From positions 1,996,588 to 2,060,587 of the forward strand of contig KL647293.1 of assembly GCA_000727475.1 (NCBI GenBank): a DNA stretch of 64,000 nucleotides, given 5' to 3'. Shown in pieces: positions 49,401 through 56,780 of this stretch. The stretch comes from Sarcocystis neurona (lineage: Eukaryota; Apicomplexa; Conoidasida; Eucoccidiorida; Sarcocystidae). A program made the position numbers and the translations under genes. The notes under the pieces are model-generated. The model was given only the letters and a program-made list of their open reading frames with translations, searched no databases and was not told the DNA's origin. The first letter of the stretch is position 1, and every line of letters starts with the position of its first letter.

Positions 49401-51371
49401 CTGCAGCAGCAGGTGGTGGTGGAGGAGGAGCCACACAGCGCCAGCAGCAGCAGCAGCAGGCGACGCAGCCTCTCCCCGGCAGTCGAGCAGCAGCAAGTAC
49501 ACCAGATGCCGCCGCCCACCCAACGCGCCTCTGCCAGCAGCACGTACATAACATCTGGAAAAATACTCTCCAGCACGTCTCCTACGCCACCCACGTACGT
49601 CACCCTCGCTATTACTACTGCGACTACTACTACTTACTACTTCCACAACTAGTACACTGCCAGTACTACTGCAACTATTACTACTACTACCACTACTACT
49701 ACTATTTACGACAACTGCTAGCAAAATACTACGACTGCTGCTACTATTGCTATTACTACTACTAGTACTATTACTACCTACTACAACTATTAGGATACAA
49801 CGACGACTACTACTTCTAATACTACGTGGCACAACAGCTACTCCACTGCTACTGCTACTATTCCTACGATTAGTGCAACCAACCACAATTACTAGTACAC
49901 TACTACTACGATCACTACTACTAAATACAGCTACTAGTACACTACCACTACTACTATTACTACTACTAAGTAGAGGTAGCAGTAAATCACTACTACTACT
50001 ATTACTACTGTTACGTAGTACAACTACTAGTAGCACACTACCACCCCACTACTACAGCTATTACTTAGTATAACTACTAGTACACTACTACTGCCACTGC
50101 TACTACCACGACTAACTACAACTACTGGTTCACTACTCGTGCTACAACTACTACTGACTACGTACAACAACAACTACCATTTAGTACAACTGGTTGTACA
50201 CTACTCCTGCTACTACTCGTACGACGACGACCCCTGGTAGTACTACAGCAACGATCACTAGTATTACCACTACCAGGACTCCTACTACTACTGGTGGCCC
50301 TTATTCAAAGGGAGCGTCCATGATCTCGCAAAGAGTGTGGGCGTGGCCGCCCCAGGAAGTGCACACGTAGCGGCTGTTTGCTTCAGGAAGGGCAGCAGCT
50401 GCTGTGCAAAAACACGCGTCGTCTCCAGCAGCACAGCAGATGCAGGCTTCAAATGCCAGGGTCCACCCAGAACTTCCCACTCACACAGCGACAGCAGCAC
50501 CGCCACCCGCGGCGCTGCGACTTGCTGCCCTTGTGCGTGTGCGTGGGTTTGTGTGGGGTGGCTGCTGCTGGTGCTGCAGGTGGCGTTGTCAGGCTGTTCT
50601 GCAGATGCAGAGGGCAACGACTCAGCAGCAACGCACCGTCGCTCATGCGGAGGCAGCAGCAGCAGCGAAGTTGCTGCACTCACCTCTCCGTTCCTGCTTG
50701 CGTTGATATTTCTCACCCGCCGCATGCTGTTCCTGCTGCACGTCGACGTGCTACCGTTCCTGCCTGGCATTCTGTTGCGGCTCTACGACCCGCTTCCTGC
50801 TGCTGCGTGTCTCCTTCCTGGTGCTGCTGCTGCTGCTGACGCTGCCGCTGCTGTCGCGCCCTCGCACGCTGCTGTAGCTGCGCTCGCTGCGGCGGCAGGA
50901 CAGGACAAGCGCCTGCACGCCAGCAAAGCAGCAGCCGCAGCAGCAGATTTCAACCCCCAGGCATACAGCGATCAACTGGTCAGCTTCGTTACTCATGTCG
51001 TGGTCATGCTCCGCTCGCACGTGCTCCCTGCAGATGGAGGATTCCTCACTCCCCAGCTGTTTTCCCGGTGAGAAAAAAAGTTTTTTCTCCGCACAACTCT
51101 ACGACGCGGGTGCTCCCCCGCTTCTCTGATGTAGGCGTGTATGTTTGATGGTTGAATTCTCTGCAGATATCTATGGGTGGGTGGTGCCTTACTTCTATGC
51201 ATATATATATATATATATATACGTATGTATATGTGTATATCTGTATGTGCATGTACATATATATATATATATGTGTTCCTGTGTATATATATATATATGT
51301 CCTTAGTCTGCTGATGTACGTGCCGCTACTGATATCTATATATATTCTCTCTCTGCTGGTGTACGTGGTGC

Positions 51372-51406
<35 letters not shown>

Positions 51407-54400
51407 TGAGTAGGAGGGTGGACTACTGCAGACGAGAGGACGGCATCTGTGGATTCAGAAGTTGCATCCACTGCTTGATGAGGGCGAGCCTGACGAACTT
51501 GTGGCTGGTGGAGCTCTCACTGGCATTAGGAAGCTGAGGGGGCTTACGTCTCTGAAGAAAACATCTGCTGCTCCTCTGAGTGTGGCTGGTGCTGCCATTT
51601 GCAGCTGTTAGTACGCCTGGGCACTGCTGCACGTAGTGCGATGCTGAGGCCGTATGCGGGTCGCGCGTTTTTCTGCTGCTGGTGCTGCTGCCGCTGACGT
51701 GTTCGTGTGCTGCTGGTGCTGTTGCTACTGCTGCAGCACACACCAGCGTTCCTGCTGCTCATGTGGGCTCGTGTGGCGCCGTCACATGCGGGCTTCTGCC
51801 GTGCGGGTATTGAGGTGCTGCTACGCGCATGTGTTCTCTGCTGCTGGTCTTGTTCAGTCGGGCACAGTGCGATCTTGCTGTTGTTTTCTTGCTGCTGCAT
51901 TTGTTCCGGGGTTGCTGATGCGGCGTTGGGGTGCTTCGGTTTGCTTCTTCTCTTTGGCTGCAGCGCTGCGTGATTGCTGCTGTCGCTGTGCTGCTGCCGC
52001 CCCTTTCTCTTCTTCTTCTGCACCGTTCCACGCGGGTGCTATATTGCATCTCCTCCGTTTCGGCGGCCGCTTCTGCTGCGTCTCTTTTGTGCGCTGGTGT
52101 GCCGCTGCAGGATGTTCGTCTGCCACTTCACGCTGTGGTGGGCTGCAGTCGCAGAAACACCGGACCTGGTACGCGACCAGGTGGAGCGAGAGCAGCAGCT
52201 ACTGCTCTTGGTAGAATGCCTCGCGAAGACAGCCCCGGCAGTTTTGTTGCCTCAGTTCATATCAGCGGGTCCCGTCTCCCCTGCAGCAGCAGATGCAGCC
52301 GCCTCTGCGCTGCGTGCGACAGCAGCTGCTGCCGCGCCGTCCAGAAGCAGCAGCAGTGGCTCGCTCGCGCATCCTGCACCCTTCCAACAGGAGCAGCAGC
52401 AGCGACATGCGTGCAGCTGGTCTGCAGCAGCAGCTGCTGCAACAGAGGAAGCGTCGGGAGCTGGTGGGGCGCTCGCAGGCCTTCGCTACCGCGACGCACG
52501 CAACGTTTTCGTTGCTGCGCTGGAGCAGGTGCAGCAGCAGCTCCAGCTGCAGCAACAACACCGCCTTCCGCAAGGCCACCACTCGCTTCTGCAGCGGCAG
52601 CAGTCTGAGTTGTCCGAAGCATCAGAAAAAGCTATCGCAGTGCAGCTGACTTGCTTCCTGCTGCTCTGCTGCTCTCCCGCCTGCGTCGGCGATGGCATGT
52701 GTGCGATGTACGCCGTTCAGTCGTGGACGCACTTGCTACAGCACGTGCTCGAGCTCTCGCAGCTTCATCATCTGCAGCAGGTGCATGCCGCCTACAGAAG
52801 CGAATTTCAACGCCAGCTGCAGCCCCCCCACTCTCCGACGCCGGACACCCTGCTTGGGGGTCAGCAGCGCGTCCACCACGAGACGCAGCAGCCGGGGCAG
52901 GATCAGCCGCAACAGGTCTTTGTCGACGAAGTGGCACAGCAGCGAGCGATCCAGGAGCTGCTGGTCACGCTTCCACTCCGAGAGCTGCTCTGCAGTACTA
53001 GCCAGCTGCTCCTCAGTCTTGATCCTGCGAGTGACGCCCAGCACCTCCGAGTACGTGCGTTTGAACAGAAGCGACGTTTGAAGAAGAAGCAGCAGCAGTC
53101 GGACACACTCCCGCACATACAGAGGAAGAAGAAGCGGCTGCAACACAGCTGGCAGCAGCTGCGTATCCGACGGCAGTAGTAGAGGCGTAAATAACAGTAA
53201 CACCGATAAGGTCGTCCGCCCAGGAGAGGCAGCAGCAACACAAGTACGACGGCGGAAGCAGCGTCCACAGGAGCAGCGAGCAGACGGCGGCAGAAGCAGC
53301 GTCGGTAGCAGCACCAGCAGAGGCGGCACAAGCACGCAGGCGACTCTGCCGTTGAGCCACTGCGTGCGCCACGTCGCAGGCTGCCTGCTCGCATGCACTT
53401 CTGCCTGCTGCTGCGCTGCTTCTTGCTGCTGCCTGCTGTTGCGCTGTTGCGTGCAACCTGCTGCTGCGCTGCTGCTTGGGCTGGCAGTGGACTGTCGCAG
53501 CATGGAGGTTCCTTCGGGGACCTGTCACGTATGCCTCTGGTAGCCGTTGTTACCTTCCGTAGACACGCAAACTCGACAGCAGCAGAAGGCAGGCAGTGTG
53601 GTTTCCCAGTCGGCGGCTTGGCTGCTGTTTTTGCTTGGGAGATCCTGACGCTGCACATATTTTGTTTGCCCTCTGCCTCGTTTGCTGCTGCTCGCTGTGC
53701 GTCCCAGAGCTGCGCATGTTTTGTTTTTGCTGATCATCAGTGACGTTATCTCTTCCTGCTGCCTCGTCTTGCTGCTCGCTGCTGCTTCGCTGTTCCCCCG
53801 TGCGCCTCATGGGTCCGTCTCTCCGGGTCATTTTGCTTCTGGCGCTTGCTGACCACTGTTGCATGTCCTCTGCCTGCTGCTGTGACCTTCTCTGTGTGAA
53901 TGCTGCATGAAGCTGCTTGCTGTTCATCTACGCTGCTCGCTGCTGTCTCGTGTAGGACAGCTGCTTGACTCTCACTTGTTGCCGCATCCTCTTCGTGTCC
54001 GGCTGTTGAGTGCTGCCGGTCGGTTTGCTGTTGGATATCTACGCTTCCTGCTGCTGCTGCTGCGTTTTGCTGTCGCCGTTCCGCTGCATTTCTCTTTGTG
54101 AGAAACGACCAGGGAGTTTCTTCAGTGGTCCACGCGTGCGCTGGTATGTCCTACAGAATCGTGCTCTGGTGCAGCCTGACAGCTGCTCTCTTTCTATTTA
54201 TGGAGTGCTGCCTTCTGCATGCTCAGGCCGTTTCCTGCTACTGCATTCGGCGGCCGTCGAATGTTGTTGCTGCCTGCTGCTATTGCTGCTGTCCACTCTG
54301 CGCGTATGATGGGGCTGCTGGTCGCACGGAGGGTCGTCGCTGTACGTGCCTTCGGTGCTGCTGACCCCGGTGCTGCTGACGCCGGTGCTGCTGACGCGTA

Positions 54401-55450
54401 CTGCGAGTCCTACCTGATGCCAATGTCGCCTGCTGCGGGCGTGCTTGCTGCTGTTCGAGACTGCTGTGGCCTGCCGTTGCTGCCGACTCTTGCGCACGCT
54501 GCCCCTGCTACTGCTGCTGCGTGCCTTCGTGCTTGCTGCTTGCTGCTGCGGTGTGCCGCTTCTGTAGACTGCTGTCCGCTCTGCTTTGCGCAGCGCTTCG
54601 GTTGTGTGGTGTGTTTGCTGCCAGTGCTCGGAATGTTGCGCCCTGCCGCTGCTGGCTCCTACCGTAATAACTCACTCCTGCCGGTGCTTCATGCAAGTGC
54701 TGCTGCTGATGCTGCATGTTGCCTGCTGCGGGCTGTGTGTGGCTTTCTCTTGGGGTGCTGCTGTTCCACGTGTTGCCGATACGCCTGCGGGTGGGGGTTG
54801 CTCGCAGGTTCTGAGTGATATCTTGGGACTGTGGCGGCTCCTCTTGGTGGGAGCAGGCGGCGGCAGCATGGGCAGCAGCAGGAAGCACGTACTTGCCGCG
54901 GGGGCAGCAGCTGCCAGGCTGCCCACTTTTTTCACCCAGTTGCGTCAGCTTCTGCGACTCAGTCTGCAAGATGCGCTGCTGCTGCTGTGGATCAAGCCTG
55001 GCGACCTGCAGCAGCAGGGCGGGGGGGAGCAGCGCCAGCGACAAAGGGAGGCCATTGCCGCGGAGGCTGCTCGCAGGCTTGTTGAAGTAGGTTCCTCTGT
55101 TCTGAAGATAAAGGCATTTCAGTTTGCGTCTACGTAGACATTTATCGTGGTGCCTGCGTTATTCCCGTCGTATACAGATAGGTAGATACATTTGTCTTGG
55201 TGCGTGCGTCATTCCCCGTGTATTTATTCAGATAGATAGGTAGATCCACGCAGGGCATAAGAGTAAAATCAGCAGCAACAGCGGTGTGCGCGAAGTGCTG
55301 TACGCGCCTGCAGGCGCCCTTGCGAAGGAGCTACGCTCTCCTCTCTGTGTGTGTGTGTGTGTTTAATATCCTTGCATGTGGATGTTTACTCATGTCCCTG
55401 TGTGCAGAAGTATATACGCGTATATTATCCGTTTACGGATGTTTCCGTCC

Positions 55451-55481
<31 letters not shown>

Positions 55482-56027
55482 CATATATATGTATGTATGC
55501 CACCAACATACATATTGTGTGGACAAGCGAATGCACACAGGTGGACGGCACAGGCCAGGCAGACGGATGGATACACAGCCCCAGTGAATGCGCGGACCAA
55601 GGGAGCAGCTCGCTCTCACGGCGTTCCTGTTGTCCATCTTTGTAGATATCTGTGTGTGTGTGTAGAGAGAGCGAGAAAGATACTCACTTCTGTGTACGTA
55701 CGTATACGTATTTCCGTATATTATGTGCTTAGACACACACAGTTGTGGGGAGGAACAGGGGAGGGCGAAGCAGGCCCTCGCGGGGGAGCAGCGTACGTAG
55801 AGCCCGTCGCGGGGTGCCGCTGGCCGTCCAGCTCGGTGGTCCACTGGTCGAAGCAGGAGAAGAAATATTATTTCAGCCCGTGCATCGGTGCCTTGGTGCA
55901 GGTGTGCTGCTGGTTTGCCGATGCTGCTTTGCTGCTGCTGCTGCTGCAGTCCCTGGTGGAAATAGTCGATGGTAAGACGAGTCGAGAGGAACTCCGCCGG
56001 TGGGTCCTGCTGCAGCAGCAGCAGTAG
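33658..56027 (+). CDS. XPOT: tRNA exportin (exportin-T / XPOT-like), 12-exon gene model
   Basis: Exportin-T is a karyopherin-beta HEAT-repeat protein that carries tRNA out of the nucleus with Ran-GTP. Model join(33658..~34488, ~34800..34876, 36574..37209, 39550..39843, 42077..42523, 43861..44025, 45345..46638, 49292..49594, 50580..51067, 52111..53050, 54808..55086, 55857..56027), about 1970 residues; human XPOT has about 960, the surplus being Ala, Gln and Ser runs. Aligned landmarks in order: [20 protein letters not shown] followed by a D..LRQQ helix, [89 protein letters not shown] and [17 protein letters not shown]. Nearly all introns are phase 0. One frame break (ten G at 45567-45576) needs one base removed. 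The first junction and the C-terminus are uncertain. Identity rests on comparison with XPOT from memory. Confidence 0.8.
34800..34876 (+). CDS. XPOT: Exportin-T exon 2 (short)
   Basis: Encodes [20 protein letters not shown] plus QQHLFG, fitting the IKDTMREQ...LVESWYQIL helix of XPOT directly after EARR. The 5' edge is uncertain: 34800 (after GGAAG) pairs with phase-1 donors at 34481 or 34493, whereas the better CAG at 34790/34791 needs a phase-2 donor. It ends at GGT|GTGTCT, phase 0. Confidence 0.6.
36574..37209 (+). CDS. XPOT: Exportin-T exon 3
   Basis: Acceptor TTCTACAG, donor GGG|GTAGGC, both phase 0, 212 codons. Contains Gly/Ala/Ser-rich insertions and [35 protein letters not shown] and [15 protein letters not shown], matching the XPOT run CLEVVGAYVSWI through EEACDCLFEIV to DKMKLVESL. 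Confidence 0.82.
37210..39549 (+). other. Exportin-T intron 3 with microsatellites
   Basis: A 2.3 kb intron, CT- and CTG-rich in its first half, with degenerate TA/ACGTATA clusters at about 38280-38740 and 39310-39500. Confidence 0.7.
39550..39843 (+). CDS. XPOT: Exportin-T exon 4
   Basis: Acceptor CGTCTGCAG, donor GCA|GTAAGC, both phase 0, 98 codons. Encodes [19 protein letters not shown] and a Ser/Glu/Gln-rich insertion, ending RLAAA. It follows the VESLCQ segment expected from exon 3. Confidence 0.75.
39844..42076 (+). other. Exportin-T intron 4 with TA clusters and CTG block
   Basis: A 2.2 kb intron. TA-rich clusters lie at about 40090-40330 and 40990-41190; 41190-42060 is dense in CTG-type triplets that give Cys/Leu-rich open frames, read as chance products. 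Confidence 0.7.
42077..42523 (+). CDS. XPOT: Exportin-T exon 5
   Basis: Acceptor CGTCTTCAG, donor AAG|GTGAGA, both phase 0, 149 codons. Encodes [20 protein letters not shown] and a [12 protein letters not shown] segment, a Gly/Ser/Cys-rich insertion, and [16 protein letters not shown], which fits the XPOT segment VEAIMLAVMKKLTY. Confidence 0.82.
42524..43860 (+). other. Exportin-T intron 5 with TA/ACGTATA cluster
   Basis: A 1.3 kb intron; CTG-type triplets near 42620-42900 and a degenerate TA/GTGTATA microsatellite cluster at about 43210-43600. Confidence 0.7.
43861..44025 (+). CDS. XPOT: Exportin-T exon 6 (acidic)
   Basis: Acceptor ATTGCAG, donor GAG|GTAAGC, both phase 0, 55 codons. Acidic product with [13 protein letters not shown] and ending LRLRDYRE, equivalent to the acidic loop and FVEYRK of XPOT. 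The frame stays open to 44382 through Gln/Ser runs if the donor is not used. Confidence 0.8.
44026..45344 (+). other. Exportin-T intron 6
   Basis: A 1.3 kb intron. The first 350 bases keep CAG-type triplets, open in the exon 6 frame; from about 44560 to 45300 it is very dense in CTG-type triplets. A longer exon 6 using a later donor is possible. Confidence 0.65.
45345..46638 (+). CDS. XPOT: Exportin-T exon 7, with a one-base frame break
   Basis: Acceptor CTGCTGCAG, phase 0. The first part ([26 protein letters not shown]) continues RDYRE of exon 6 as in XPOT. After [12 protein letters not shown] a run of ten G (45567-45576) shifts the frame; with nine G it continues into [57 protein letters not shown] and [19 protein letters not shown], all in XPOT order. 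The end is set at CCG|GTTCGT (46638); AAG|GTGCAA at 46578 is an in-phase alternative that would lose the [13 protein letters not shown] helix. Confidence 0.8.
46639..49291 (+). other. Exportin-T intron 7 (longest intron)
   Basis: A 2.65 kb intron with TA/ACGTATA clusters at about 46990-47240 and 47530-47575, GT and CA runs near 48465-48485 and 49004-49024, and CTG-type triplets before the acceptor. No inner exon was recognised. Confidence 0.65.
49292..49594 (+). CDS. XPOT: Exportin-T exon 8
   Basis: Acceptor GCGCTGCAG, donor CAC|GTACGT, both phase 0, 101 codons. [20 protein letters not shown] and LSKGYRP fit the DEERQASLADCLNHAVGFAS region of XPOT; a Gln/Gly-rich insertion follows, then [20 protein letters not shown]. 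Confidence 0.75.
49606..50290. repeat. Degenerate TAC/CTA triplet array in exportin-T intron 8
   Basis: Roughly 680 bases of TAC/ACT triplets with scattered changes, starting 12 bases after the exon 8 donor (49595). This is the largest such array in the window. Short Leu/Thr or Tyr frames inside it follow from the repeat. Confidence 0.9.
50580..51067 (+). CDS. XPOT: Exportin-T exon 9
   Basis: Acceptor GTGCTGCAG, phase 0; donor CG|GTGAGA, phase 2. [20 protein letters not shown] fits SGVRTFLHRMIICL...EVLPFIP of XPOT; an Ala-rich loop follows, then [20 protein letters not shown], matching the following helices. Confidence 0.85.
51068..52110 (+). other. Exportin-T intron 9 with TA clusters
   Basis: A 1.0 kb intron with (TA)n runs at about 51200-51220, 51255-51300 and 51374-51404, then CTG-type and T-rich sequence up to the acceptor CCGCTGCAG. 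Confidence 0.75.
52111..53050 (+). CDS. XPOT: Exportin-T exon 10
   Basis: Acceptor CCGCTGCAG completes the split Arg codon of exon 9 (CG|G), giving [20 protein letters not shown], close to LQQMFMPLLHAIFEVLL of XPOT. It continues with long Ala/Gln-rich insertions and ends [14 protein letters not shown] at CGA|GTACGT, phase 0. Unspliced, the frame runs to a stop at 53177-53179. Confidence 0.82.
53051..54807 (+). other. Exportin-T intron 10 (CTG-rich)
   Basis: A 1.76 kb intron. The first 300 bases keep CAG-type triplets, then from about 53390 CTG-type triplets dominate up to the acceptor TTGCTCGCAG. No TA cluster is evident here, unlike most other long introns of this gene. Confidence 0.65.
54808..55086 (+). 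CDS. XPOT: Exportin-T exon 11
   Basis: Acceptor TTGCTCGCAG, donor GAA|GTAGGT, both phase 0, 93 codons. Begins [13 protein letters not shown], which directly continues [10 protein letters not shown] of exon 10 in the way DPIAQKTCFIILSKLVELW runs in XPOT, then [20 protein letters not shown] and a Gln/Arg-rich helix. Confidence 0.8.
55087..55856 (+). other. Exportin-T intron 11 with TA cluster
   Basis: A 0.77 kb intron containing a GT run at about 55344-55362 and a (TA)n cluster at about 55451-55495. Confidence 0.65.
55857..56027 (+). CDS. XPOT: Exportin-T exon 12 (terminal)
   Basis: Acceptor CGAAGCAG, phase 0; stop TAG at 56025-56027, followed by a second [23 protein letters not shown] fits the XPOT block YKHIVPACFLAPLKQTFDLADA, followed by a Leu-rich helix and QQQQ. 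An alternative in-phase acceptor at 55901 would start at VCCWF. A donor-like GATG|GTAAGA inside the exon could instead lead to a further exon (see 56054-56457). Confidence 0.65.
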   Translation, partial: EKKYYFSPCIGALVQVCCWFADAALLLLLLQSLVEIVDGKTSREELRRWVLLQQQQ

Positions 56028-56053
56028 TAGCGCCGGCGCGCGGTACCCGACAG

Positions 56054-56457
56054 AAGCAGCAGCAGCATCACCTGCGTCCGCGTCCTCTTCCTCTTCCCTC
56101 TCCAGCAGCAGCAACACCCTCGGCGGCCACTTGGGTGTTTCCGCTGCTGCATCACAGCCTCAACAGCACTTGAGCGGAGAAGTCGCGGAGCCGGCGTCTC
56201 GAGGGGCAATACGTGCGGTCCTCAGCAACTCGAAGAAACACACACGTGCGGCTTCTGCATTCGGGGGGGAGACGGCAGGTCTGCGACGCCCCACTGCGCC
56301 CTCCTGTGCCCGAGCCTCGCAGGGTCAACAGTACTACTGTCGCAGCGACGCGGAGCAGTCTCCAAAGCTACAGAGGTGCACCTGTGTCCACTCTCGTAGG
56401 AAGTCCCAGCAGCACGCGTGTGTCCGCGTACGTAGACACACATTTGGCAACGTGTGA
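56054..56457 (+). CDS. Possible alternative C-terminal exon of exportin-T, or unrelated frame
   Basis: Open with CAG-phase Ala/Ser runs (AAAASPASASSSSSLSSSS), then LGGHLGVSAAASQPQQHLSG and a basic tail. Joining GATG|GTAAGA (55971) to GACAG (56053) keeps phase and would add about 135 residues through an 82-bp intron, far shorter than the other introns of the gene. No similarity to exportin C-termini is evident, so this is speculative. Confidence 0.2.
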
Positions 56458-56780
56458 TGTTCCCACGGGTATCTGCGTTTACATATATATATATATATAT
56501 ATATATGTGTATACATCGGCACATATGTGTTCATGTATACATACACACACATGTGGAAATATGTGATGCTTCCAAGGGTATCTACGAATACATACGTGTG
56601 TATATACGTATATGTACATACATATGCGCATGTGTATCCATGTGTGTACACACACACACATACGGAAATATGTGATGCTTTCAAGGGTATCTACGTAGAC
56701 ATTTATATGTGTATCTGCGTATGTCCTCAAGTGTCCTTGGGTCGTGTTTTTGCCCACGAGCGTAAATCTCTTTTCACGTG
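56440..56780. repeat. 109-bp tandem repeat, three copies
   Basis: The block gtgatg(t/c)ttcc(a/c)a(a/c)gggtatct recurs at 56454, 56563 and 56672, exactly 109 bases apart, with TA/CA-rich sequence between copies. Confidence 0.85.

Noticed and set aside
49747..50073. 108-codon Leu/Thr-rich frame
   Set aside because: Lies wholly within the TAC triplet array in intron 8.
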